A stretch of 5,435 bases of DNA, taken from Pseudomonadales bacterium (lineage in GTDB: Bacteria; Pseudomonadota; Gammaproteobacteria; Pseudomonadales; Litorivicinaceae). Positions 1-5,435 of this stretch are shown piece by piece. The stretch spans positions 1 to 5,435 of the forward strand of contig JAAXJV010000104.1 in NCBI GenBank assembly GCA_012269655.1, in the 5' to 3' direction. Made by a program: the position numbers and the translations under genes. The notes under the pieces were generated by a model, which made no database searches, was not told where the DNA came from, and saw nothing but the letters and a program-made list of their open reading frames with translations. Position 1 is the stretch's first letter. Each line of letters begins with the position of its first letter.

Positions 1-4
1 TTTG

Positions 5-10
5 AAAGGA
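5..10 (+). promoter_or_regulatory. Ribosome binding site of the small DUF7352-like gene
   Basis: AAAGGA lies 6 nt upstream of the ATG at 17, an ideal Shine-Dalgarno core and spacing. It decides the start: an in-frame TTG at position 2 would add five residues, but it has no upstream sequence in the window and would place this site inside the coding region. Confidence 0.75.
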
Positions 11-16
11 ATTCAA

Positions 17-295
17 ATGAAGACAGTTCATAAACACATTCTGACTCCGCACAGCGGCGATCGAGACATCGAACTGACTGCGCAGCATCACTTTCTAGGC
101 GCAGAATTTATAACCCACTGCAAAGAAATCTGGATTTGGGTCGAGGTCGATACGGACCCCAGTGCACAACGCACTACGGCCAAACTCAGGATTATTCGTT
201 CAGGTGATGCTATGCCAAACGATGCCGAGCATTGTGGCACTGCAATTGATCAGTACCACAGCGAGGCTTATCACGTTTACTGCTTGGCTTCTTGA
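17..295 (+). CDS. Small DUF7352-like protein of unknown function
   Basis: This encodes 92 residues from the ATG at 17, which has a strong ribosome binding site, to TGA at 293-295. There is no signal peptide, membrane segment or cysteine metal motif, so it is probably a small soluble cytoplasmic protein. The layout resembles my recollection of the DUF7352 family: an N-terminal strand (MKTVHKHIL), a GAEF segment at 28-31, an aromatic strand IWIWVEVD at 38-45, an arginine-rich strand (KLRIIRSG, 56-63), then GT at 74-75 and a closing AYHVY strand at 84-88. Those features match the family's GAE, W-x-V-D, GT and HVF/Y landmarks, but the resemblance is by eye only. The family has no established function. 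Its end overlaps the convergent tadA by 19 bp. It reads away from the efflux genes, and I see no functional link to them. The promoter lies outside the window. Confidence 0.7.
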   Translation: MKTVHKHILTPHSGDRDIELTAQHHFLGAEFITHCKEIWIWVEVDTDPSAQRTTAKLRIIRSGDAMPNDAEHCGTAIDQYHSEAYHVYCLAS

Positions 296-741
296 CGTCG
301 CCGTTTAAAGAAATTCGACAGCATCTCGCCCGCTGGCAGAGCCAGCACGCCGCCGATAACACCGACCCGATGGTTTAACCATGGATGCTCAAAGCCCTGT
401 TGCTGACTGCAGCAGGCGCCACTTTTGGGCTCTAACGCCCCGTAGATCACTCGCCTAATCCGGGCGTGAACAATGGCACCCACGCACATACCGCAGGGTT
501 CCAAGGTGACATACAGATCGCAGTCAACCAAGCGGTAGTTGCCAAGGGTTCTTGCGGCATCGCGCAGTGCTTCAATCTCGGCATGCGCGGTGGGATCCTG
601 GCCCGAAATAGGCCGATTAAAGCCGACGCCGACCAAGCGTTGGCCTTGTACCACCACAGCCCCAACGGGCACCTCATTTAACTCGCCGCCACGCCGAGCC
701 TGACCCAATGCCAGTCGCATCCACTTGTCATGATTTTCCAA
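277..741 (-). CDS. tadA: tRNA-specific adenosine(34) deaminase TadA
   Basis: This encodes 154 residues of a cytoplasmic zinc enzyme of the cytidine/deoxycytidylate deaminase fold. It converts adenosine to inosine at the wobble position of tRNA-Arg(ACG), which lets that tRNA read CGU, CGC and CGA codons. The catalytic set is intact: H53-A-E55 (zinc ligand and proton shuttle) and P82-C83-G-M-C86 (the two cysteine zinc ligands). The substrate-pocket segments EVPVGAVVV (23-31) and FNRPI (41-45) are present, and the HAEI, YVTLEPC, NHRV and SNFFKRRRQE stretches closely track E. coli TadA. Length is normal. I start it at TTG 741 because a GAGAG lies 9 nt upstream and because the next in-frame ATG (718-720, M8) would remove the helix start before WMRLAL. 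The gene begins 27 bp after the RND permease stop with no visible terminator, so read-through transcription is likely. Its 3' end overlaps the convergent small gene. Confidence 0.95.
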   Translation of the reverse strand: MENHDKWMRLALGQARRGGELNEVPVGAVVVQGQRLVGVGFNRPISGQDPTAHAEIEALRDAARTLGNYRLVDCDLYVTLEPCGMCVGAIVHARIRRVIYGALEPKSGACCSQQQGFEHPWLNHRVGVIGGVLALPAGEMLSNFFKRRRQEAKQ

Positions 742-768
742 GACGGTTAACTCTCGATTTCGAAGTCC
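742..768 (-). other. Short permease-tadA gap without a terminator
   Basis: The 27 bp between the permease stop codon and the tadA TTG contain no GC-rich hairpin followed by a T run on the minus strand. The only recognisable element is the GAGAG at 751-755. This favours co-transcription of tadA with the efflux genes, although a tadA promoter inside the permease 3' end cannot be excluded by eye. Confidence 0.55.
751..755 (-). promoter_or_regulatory. Probable ribosome binding site of tadA
   Basis: Read on the minus strand, GAGAG lies 9 nt before the TTG at 741. It is a modest Shine-Dalgarno match, but better than anything in front of the internal ATG at 718-720, and so supports the TTG start. 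Confidence 0.5.
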
Positions 769-3700
769 CTAGATTACCATCTCTGAGTCCGCGACTCGCT
801 TAGGCCGGAACCACATCACCATCCGATAAAGTGCGGGAGTCAATACCAAAGCCAATAAAACGCTGAATCCGACGCCGCCTGCAATCACAACCGCTAGCGG
901 AGGCCAAAACAGGCCTCCCCCCAACATCAAGGGTAGAAATCCACCCACCGTCGTCAGACTGGTACTTAGGATGTGACGCGAGCAGCTCATCACTGCATCA
1001 ACCAGAGCTTCGGGATCGCCAAGGCGAGCAGACGGACTGGCTTGAATCGCTGCGAGCACCACGATGGATCCATTGATCGCAACACCCATCAAACCCGCTG
1101 TGCCTAGTATTGGGTTAAACCCGAGAGGGAATCCCGAGAACACTAGTGCTAGCAATCCAGAACCGATCGATAAGATTCCAACGAATAATATGACGCCTGC
1201 GATACGGATTGAGCGAAAGGACAAAATTAAAGTAGCTAAAATACCGACCATTAATACGGGCAGATAGGCCGCCAATGCGCCCACTGAATTGGCCTGCTCT
1301 TCACTTTCCCCGCCAATCTCTAATCGATAACCCTCAGGCAGCTCAATGGACTGCAACTGCGCGACGATATCGTCTGTCACTTCTATCGCCAGTGCTCCGG
1401 TGACTAACCAGCCTCCGACTTTATTCAGACGCTGCCCATTGTAGCGAGTGATCGCTGCAGGCTCTGGCTCGAGTGACCACTGACCTACAGCCGATAGGGG
1501 AATGGCTTGCCCCGCAGGTCCGTAAATCCGAGCGCTGGAGATGTCCATTAAGCTGTCGCGTTGTTCATTCGAGTACCGCATAGCGACCGTCATTTCTTCC
1601 AGCCCATCACTCAAGGTGCCGGCGGCCACGCCTTCGGTTAGGGCCGCGAGTTCTTGCGATAAATCGCTCAGCGATAATCCAAGCTCTCGTAGCCGCGCCT
1701 CGTCAGGCTGAAAGCCCAAACGCATACCATCCTGGTTGATTGTCGCCACTGACGTAAGAACCTTCGGATGTGCTTGAACAATTTGACGAACCTGAACTCC
1801 GATATCCGCTAACACCGCCAAATCCGGCCCGAATACTCGAAAGGTCAAGGGGTAAGCGACGGGAGGGCCTTGTCCAAAGGGCAGAACAACCACCCGCGCA
1901 TTAGGTAGCGCCTGTTCCAGGTTTGACTGTACCTGATCGATTGCGGCTCGACTTTGATCTGCTGACTCAAAGGTCAAAACACCATGCATATAAGCATCAT
2001 TGCGTGTGACGTCAGGGATTTGATTGTAATAAACCGCCGGATGACTCTCCCCAATTGTCCAGCTCTGCTGACTCGGGCTGACCGTCGCCTGAATCAAGGA
2101 GTAAACCCGTCGATAAGCCAACTCGGTTTCAGCCAAACTTTGGGTCGGCGCAAAGGTAATCTTGACCTCGAAGTGGTCTCGATCCGCGGCTGGGAAAAAT
2201 TGCATACCCAACGTGCCCACCAACGCGAATCCGGCGACACCAGGAATCATACCCAGCAGCAAACCTGCCGGGCTGAAACGCGTCAATACCACCAACACGC
2301 TACGAAATAGTCGAGTTAAGCCTGGCAAGCTCACGCCCTGCGCCAACCAGCCTGAGCTGGCAGACTTGCCCGGGTAACGTCCTGTCAGCGCTGGAATCAG
2401 GGTCATACTCAGAACAAAGGAGGTGATCAGCGCCAGCGTGACACTAATCGCGATTGCTCGGATAAAGTCACCAACGGCACCGGACAACAATAAGATCGGT
2501 GCAAACCCCAACACCGTGGTTAAGGTTGAAGCAAACAATGGACCACGCAGATAGACCACGCTGTCGGTCATGGCCTGAGCGGGTCGAATTCCGCGATGAA
2601 TGCGAGCTCGCACCTCATCAACCATGACAATGGCATTGTCGATCAACAATCCCAGCGCAATGATCATGCCGAACACACTCATTTGATGAATCTGCACGCC
2701 TAACAGCGACAGACCAAACAGCACGCCGGCAAAGGTCAAGGGCAACGCACTGCCGACAATCAATGCGGCGCGCCACCCCATAAATACCAGCACAACTAAA
2801 AATACGATACCCGCACCTGCAACAAGGTTGCTGGTCAGCTCTGCCAAACGCGACTGGGTATATTTACGCTGCTCAAATACCGTGATCAGCTGATAATTCG
2901 AATCCCATAGCTCAGCCATGGCTTGTGCTTGGCTAATCGCCGACGCCGTCCATAGGTCAACACGGGCCTGCGGATTGACTCGCGCAGCAATATGGATGGT
3001 GGGAAGATCATCAACCCAAGCCAAGGTATCGACGGGGGATTTCCAACCTTTACGAATGTGTGCGATCTGCCCTAGCGTGACCGACTGTCCATTGGCCACC
3101 AAGATCGGAAGGTCCGCTATCCGTTGCACCGTATCGAAACCACCCTGAAGGTTTAACGTCAGGTTTCGCTCTCCCTGGCGTAAAACCCCACTGGCGCCAT
3201 TGATATCAGCCTGGCGAACTTGATTGGCTAATGCACCAATACCCAGGCCCAAATCGGCCAAGCGATCCGCATTGACTTCGATCCAAACCCGCTCGTCAGG
3301 CTCACCCATTAACCTTGCGTATTCCGTTCCCGGAATCTGACGAACCAGATCCAGTATCTGATTCGACACGCGGCCCATCTCGATCATGTCGAAATAAGGC
3401 TGTGTCGCCTGCACGCCTAACACCAGCGTGTAGGCACCGGCTCCACCCCCGTCGGTCGAGAGATCTGGCGCTAAGGCCTGCGTGGGCAGCACCACCGAAT
3501 CCAACTTTTCTCGTAATTGGGCAATGATTTCGTTTTGGTTATCCGACGTTACGCTGTCATCCAGCTCCACATTGACAATCGATAACCCGGTCGCCGACGT
3601 CGACTCGATGATGGCGACCTGCGGAACTTCTCGAATCGCTTCTTCGATCGGTTCGGTGACCAAGATCTCGACTTGTTCGGGTGTTGCCCCTGGAAACCGA

Positions 3701-3852
3701 GTTTCGATCGCTGGAAAACGATTTAACAGGCGGGGGTCTTCCAGCCGTGGCAGGCTCATCAAGGATGAAACGCCTGCGACCAGCAACAAGACTAAGCCCA
3801 TCCACAGTTGGTAGGGATTACGATAAAGCCCACTGACAATACGCCGAGACAT
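769..3852 (-). CDS. RND-superfamily efflux permease (AcrB-like)
   Basis: This encodes a complete 1027-residue inner-membrane permease of the AcrB/MexB superfamily, normally a trimeric proton-driven exporter working with an adaptor and an outer-membrane channel. The two-fold layout is clear: TM1 near 16-33, first periplasmic porter domain about 35-335, TM2-6 about 340-490, TM7 about 530-549, second porter domain about 550-860, and TM8-12 about 861-1008. Family landmarks include FPGATPEQVE (53-62), HQMSVFGMIIALGLLIDNAIVMVDE (389-413, given in part: HQMS, GLLIDNAIV), STLTTVLGF (442-450) and FWPPLAVVIAGGVG (982-995). Against AcrB, my hand alignment gives D405 for D407, N406 for D408, N927 for K940, C957 for R971 and T964 for T978. 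This is an IDN-type RND branch and not a classical HAE-1 pump; no CzcA-type heavy-metal TM4 signature is seen. Substrate cannot be predicted. The ATG at 3852 overlaps the adaptor stop by one base (TGATG), and no independent ribosome binding site is evident, so translation is probably coupled. Confidence 0.95.
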   Translation of the reverse strand: MSRRIVSGLYRNPYQLWMGLVLLLVAGVSSLMSLPRLEDPRLLNRFPAIETRFPGATPEQVEILVTEPIEEAIREVPQVAIIESTSATGLSIVNVELDDSVTSDNQNEIIAQLREKLDSVVLPTQALAPDLSTDGGGAGAYTLVLGVQATQPYFDMIEMGRVSNQILDLVRQIPGTEYARLMGEPDERVWIEVNADRLADLGLGIGALANQVRQADINGASGVLRQGERNLTLNLQGGFDTVQRIADLPILVANGQSVTLGQIAHIRKGWKSPVDTLAWVDDLPTIHIAARVNPQARVDLWTASAISQAQAMAELWDSNYQLITVFEQRKYTQSRLAELTSNLVAGAGIVFLVVLVFMGWRAALIVGSALPLTFAGVLFGLSLLGVQIHQMSVFGMIIALGLLIDNAIVMVDEVRARIHRGIRPAQAMTDSVVYLRGPLFASTLTTVLGFAPILLLSGAVGDFIRAIAISVTLALITSFVLSMTLIPALTGRYPGKSASSGWLAQGVSLPGLTRLFRSVLVVLTRFSPAGLLLGMIPGVAGFALVGTLGMQFFPAADRDHFEVKITFAPTQSLAETELAYRRVYSLIQATVSPSQQSWTIGESHPAVYYNQIPDVTRNDAYMHGVLTFESADQSRAAIDQVQSNLEQALPNARVVVLPFGQGPPVAYPLTFRVFGPDLAVLADIGVQVRQIVQAHPKVLTSVATINQDGMRLGFQPDEARLRELGLSLSDLSQELAALTEGVAAGTLSDGLEEMTVAMRYSNEQRDSLMDISSARIYGPAGQAIPLSAVGQWSLEPEPAAITRYNGQRLNKVGGWLVTGALAIEVTDDIVAQLQSIELPEGYRLEIGGESEEQANSVGALAAYLPVLMVGILATLILSFRSIRIAGVILFVGILSIGSGLLALVFSGFPLGFNPILGTAGLMGVAINGSIVVLAAIQASPSARLGDPEALVDAVMSCSRHILSTSLTTVGGFLPLMLGGGLFWPPLAVVIAGGVGFSVLLALVLTPALYRMVMWFRPKRVADSEMVI

Positions 3853-4850
3853 CAGGGTAGCGCCCGAACAGGTAAATCAGGCACCACGCGATGAAGCCCA
3901 TTGGCGATAAAGCGATCCGACTCATTGATGCGACCATTTACGCGGGTGGTTTGACCATCAGTCGCGAGAATATTCAGTTCAGTGAACACCGCACGATCGT
4001 TGATCACCCGGTAGCCTCCCCAAATCCCTGCAAGTCGCGTCACGGCCGACAATGGCAACTCCCAATCGCGTTTTGAAGGCATTCCCGTCGTCTGAACTCG
4101 AATCCAGTCCCCAGCAAGTCCCGAGCGTTCCAGGGGCCAATCGACTAGGACACTCTGAAGTCCCGTCACTGCATCCCGTTGGGGCACCGAGCGCTGGATC
4201 GGTAGTCGTTCTCCAGAAGCCAGTTTGAGAGCCGCGGGTTGACCGCCACTGTCTGGCAAACCCACACGCAGGCGCAAGGACTGGCTGTTTAATCCAAGCA
4301 CTGCCGTGCCCGGCGCCACCACCGTTCCGGCTGACAGGCGCTTGGCAATGACGAAGCCATCATAGGGAGCCAATAACTGATGTTTATCCAGTTGGATGTC
4401 CAGTCCAGACAGTTGGGCATTCAGTACCGCCAAACGCCCCTCTGCATCCTGCTTAGCTTGTTGCGCTTCATCCAAGTTTTGATCGGTAATGGCACCTTGG
4501 CTGCGGGCTTCATTCAAGCGTTTCAAACTCACCTCAGCCAACCTTAAAGCCGCTTCAGCTTGTTCTATCGCAGCGATCAGTTCACGACGTTGTGCACGGA
4601 GTAAATCTGTATCCAATGTCGCGAGCACTTGACCCGCTGCGACTGCATCACCTTCGTCTACCAGAATCGATGTCACACGCCCTGCTAACTCGAATCCAAG
4701 TTGAGAGTTCTGAACCGGTTCTAACTGACCCAATAACACAAGGTCAGCATCGGCTTGAGCGGTTCGTGGCGACACGGTTTCGACCACCAGAGGCTCCGCG
4801 GCCGAGGCAGACATGACCCATGCAAGGAACAAAGGGAAAAGGAAACGCAT
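3852..4850 (-). CDS. Periplasmic adaptor subunit of the RND pump (membrane fusion protein)
   Basis: This encodes the 332-residue HlyD/AcrA-type adaptor that links the permease to an outer-membrane channel. Residues 1-18 form a signal peptide (hydrophobic core FLFPLFLAWVM, likely cleavage after SASAA); there is no lipobox cysteine, so it is not a typical AcrA-like lipoprotein. The domains follow in order: first half of the lipoyl domain about 50-80 (GFELAGRVTSILVDEGDAV), an alpha-helical hairpin about 83-158 with its tip at RSQGAITDQNLDEA (116-129), second lipoyl half about 159-187 (LAPYDGFVIAKRL), a beta-barrel about 190-262, and a membrane-proximal domain from LPLSAVTR (265-272) to RFIANGLHRVVP (313-324). 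The hairpin tip carries T122 where TolC-docking RLS motifs usually have serine. At 332 residues it is compact, but no domain is missing. It is first in the operon, 88 bp from the divergent regulator gene. Only a weak ribosome binding site precedes its ATG. Confidence 0.93.
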   Translation of the reverse strand: MRFLFPLFLAWVMSASAAEPLVVETVSPRTAQADADLVLLGQLEPVQNSQLGFELAGRVTSILVDEGDAVAAGQVLATLDTDLLRAQRRELIAAIEQAEAALRLAEVSLKRLNEARSQGAITDQNLDEAQQAKQDAEGRLAVLNAQLSGLDIQLDKHQLLAPYDGFVIAKRLSAGTVVAPGTAVLGLNSQSLRLRVGLPDSGGQPAALKLASGERLPIQRSVPQRDAVTGLQSVLVDWPLERSGLAGDWIRVQTTGMPSKRDWELPLSAVTRLAGIWGGYRVINDRAVFTELNILATDGQTTRVNGRINESDRFIANGLHRVVPDLPVRALP

Positions 4851-4859
4851 ACTTGATTC

Positions 4860-4880
4860 AACTTACTAGACTGGTTAGTT
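4860..4880. promoter_or_regulatory. Candidate TetR-family operator (21-bp imperfect palindrome)
   Basis: The left arm AACTTACTAG (4860-4869) and the reverse complement of the right arm, AACTAACCAG (4871-4880), agree at 8 of 10 positions around a central A at 4870. Size, odd-base centre and location between a tetR-type gene and its efflux operon fit a dimeric TetR operator. It starts 2 bp downstream of the best minus-strand -10, so it would cover the adaptor transcription start. That the neighbouring regulator binds it is inference. Confidence 0.6.
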
Positions 4881-4882
4881 TG

Positions 4883-4888
4883 GTTATA
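4883..4888 (-). promoter_or_regulatory. Candidate -10 of the adaptor-permease operon promoter
   Basis: Read on the minus strand this is TATAAC (5 of 6 to TATAAT). With a 17-bp spacer the -35 would be TTTATT at 4906-4911, a poor match to TTGACA. The predicted transcript would start near 4876, inside the palindrome, leaving a leader of about 26 nt. A weak -35 is common in regulated promoters, but this call is not certain. Confidence 0.45.
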
Positions 4889-4890
4889 CA
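4885..4890 (+). promoter_or_regulatory. Possible -10 of the regulator gene promoter
   Basis: TATACA matches the -10 consensus at 4 to 5 positions and overlaps the minus-strand -10 by four bases. A spacer of 17 bp puts a poor -35 (CTTACT, 4862-4867) inside the operator palindrome, which would make the regulator autoregulated. An alternative pair is TTGGTT (4880-4885) with TTAATA (4904-4909), spacer 18 bp. I cannot choose between them from sequence alone. Confidence 0.3.
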
Positions 4891-4917
4891 CAAGCCCAGC
4901 TAATTAATAAACCACTG

Positions 4918-4929
4918 AGTTTAAAAACT
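4918..4929. repeat. Short palindrome before the regulator start codon
   Basis: The arms AGTTT and AAACT flank a central AA: five perfect base pairs each side, ending 9 nt before the regulator ATG. It is A+T-rich and could arise by chance in such sequence. It might be a secondary protein site or simply composition. Confidence 0.3.
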
Positions 4930-4938
4930 GCTAACACC

Positions 4939-5435
4939 ATGACGGATCGCAAACAAGCTGAAGTGACACCCAGCCTTCCAACTGGCCGTCCAACCGGCCG
5001 TCCAAAAAGTGAAGAAAAACGTCAAGCGATACTGGCCGCTGCTGGCTATTGCTTTATGGGGATCGGGTTCACTGCATCAATGGATCAAATCGCGGCTAAG
5101 GCCGGTGTGTCAAAACAAACGCTGTATAGCCATTTCAAAAACAAAGATGTGCTATTTCAAGCCATTGTGAGCGACAAAGTCGATGGCTACTTTGCGGACA
5201 TTGAGTCTACGCCATTGCAGGGCAATGTAACCGATCGATTGCACCAGGTAGGCAAACACATATTGGAGCTTATGGCGGATCCCCAGGTGGGTGCCATGCT
5301 CCGCTCGGTGGCTAGCCAAGCCGACGTGATGCCACAGGTGTCGGATAATTTCTGGATCGCCGGCCCCGGGAGAATGAGCGGCCTGGTAAAAACTATTTTC
5401 GAAAAGGAAGGCCTGTCACCGAGCGAGGCCAGCGA
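4939..5435 (+). CDS. TetR/AcrR-family transcriptional regulator (3' end outside window)
   Basis: The reading frame is open from the ATG at 4939 to the window edge: 165 complete codons plus two bases, against about 200-220 residues for the family. The DNA-binding domain is unmistakable: KRQAILAAAGYCF (27-39) as helix 1, MDQIAAKAGVSKQTLYSHF (48-66) as the helix-turn-helix, then KNKDVLFQAIV (67-77). The ligand-binding part, with RLHQVGKHILELMADP, MLRSVASQADVMPQV and FWIAGPGRM, resembles AefR-like TetR C-terminal domains (recalled as TetR_C_7). A 26-residue N-terminal extension carries a duplicated TGRP motif. By position it should repress the divergent adaptor-permease operon and probably itself, with release by a pump substrate; the ligand is unknown. 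No strong ribosome binding site precedes the ATG. A GTG at 4963 is an alternative start that would still keep the helix-turn-helix. Confidence 0.92.
   Translation, partial: MTDRKQAEVTPSLPTGRPTGRPKSEEKRQAILAAAGYCFMGIGFTASMDQIAAKAGVSKQTLYSHFKNKDVLFQAIVSDKVDGYFADIESTPLQGNVTDRLHQVGKHILELMADPQVGAMLRSVASQADVMPQVSDNFWIAGPGRMSGLVKTIFEKEGLSPSEAS
4981..5004 (+). repeat. Two-copy 12-bp in-frame tandem repeat in the regulator gene
   Basis: ACTGGCCGTCCA (4981-4992) is followed directly by ACCGGCCGTCCA (4993-5004), with one synonymous T/C difference (ACT/ACC, both Thr). It encodes TGRPTGRP at residues 15-22, just before the basic start of helix 1. The near-identity indicates a recent slippage-type duplication. 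GRP flanked by basic residues is reminiscent of a minor-groove AT-hook core, but the second residue flank is threonine, not arginine. Confidence 0.8.

Larger units (their letters stand above)
4851..4938. promoter_or_regulatory. Divergent efflux-operon/regulator control region
   Basis: These 88 bp separate the adaptor ATG (minus) from the regulator ATG (plus) and must hold both promoters. The region is clearly more A+T-rich than the flanking genes. It contains a 21-bp imperfect palindrome (4860-4880), an 8-bp GTTATACA block (4883-4890) that gives a -10-like hexamer on both strands, and a small palindrome at 4918-4929. Neither gene has a strong Shine-Dalgarno sequence. The layout implies that one repressor dimer site could control both directions. 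Confidence 0.8.

Noticed and set aside
2..16. In-frame TTG start that would extend the small gene by five residues
   Set aside because: The AAAGGA at 5-10 is ideally spaced for the ATG at 17, and the extension adds nothing family-like.
718..720. ATG as an alternative start of tadA (M8)
   Set aside because: It has a poorer ribosome binding site and would remove residues before WMRLAL that TadA proteins normally have.
899..918. Perfect 7-bp inverted repeat (GGAGGCC, 6-nt loop, GGCCTCC), preceded by the palindrome CCGCTAGCGG at 891-900
   Set aside because: It lies inside the permease coding region, encoding the GGGLFWPP stretch, and no T run follows on either strand, so it is not a terminator. 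The codons for GG and PP explain the symmetry.
1984..2310. 108-residue plus-strand open frame opposite the permease gene
   Set aside because: It is antisense to the second porter domain and TM7 region, shows no protein-family features and has no convincing ribosome binding site.
2347..2360. 5-bp inverted repeat CCAGC/GCTGG
   Set aside because: It is short, lies within the permease gene and has no T run; it is expected by chance at this base composition.
3482..3814. 110-residue plus-strand open frame opposite the permease gene
   Set aside because: It is fully antisense to conserved permease sequence, has low-complexity Ser/Arg-rich composition and no recognisable domain. It is a shadow frame.
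1..5435. CRISPR arrays, tRNA or rRNA genes, insertion sequences, attachment sites or toxin-antitoxin pairs
   Set aside because: I saw no spaced direct repeats, cloverleaf genes, transposase motifs or terminal inverted repeats. The window is accounted for by five ordinary genes and one control region.

Overview
This 5.4-kb window looks like chromosomal DNA of a gammaproteobacterium, possibly marine or Oceanospirillales-like. That placement is inferred from protein character and moderate G+C; no single marker in the window proves it. Gene density is high, and almost every base belongs to one of five genes.

From left to right: (1) a small plus-strand gene (17-295) for a 92-residue protein resembling the DUF7352 family; (2) a minus-strand tadA (277-741), the tRNA adenosine-34 deaminase, whose 3' end overlaps gene 1 tail to tail by 19 bp; (3) a minus-strand, complete 1027-residue RND-superfamily permease (769-3852); (4) its minus-strand 332-residue periplasmic adaptor (3852-4850), which shares one base with the permease gene in a TGATG junction; (5) an 88-bp divergent control region (4851-4938); (6) a plus-strand TetR/AcrR-family regulator (4939 onward), cut off by the window edge after 165 codons.

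The right four-fifths is a standard module: a TetR repressor divergent from an adaptor-permease efflux operon. The control region holds a 21-bp imperfect palindrome just downstream of the best -10 hexamer for the efflux operon, which is where a TetR operator is expected. No outer-membrane factor is encoded here, so the pump presumably uses a TolC-type channel encoded elsewhere. tadA begins 27 bp after the permease stop with no visible terminator between them, so it may share the efflux transcript.

I do not see an undescribed system. The best leads are the non-canonical membrane residues of the permease (D405/N406 in TM4, N927/G928 in TM10), the operator-promoter geometry, the duplicated GRP motif at the regulator's N-terminus, and the placement of tadA, normally an essential gene, behind a repressible efflux operon.
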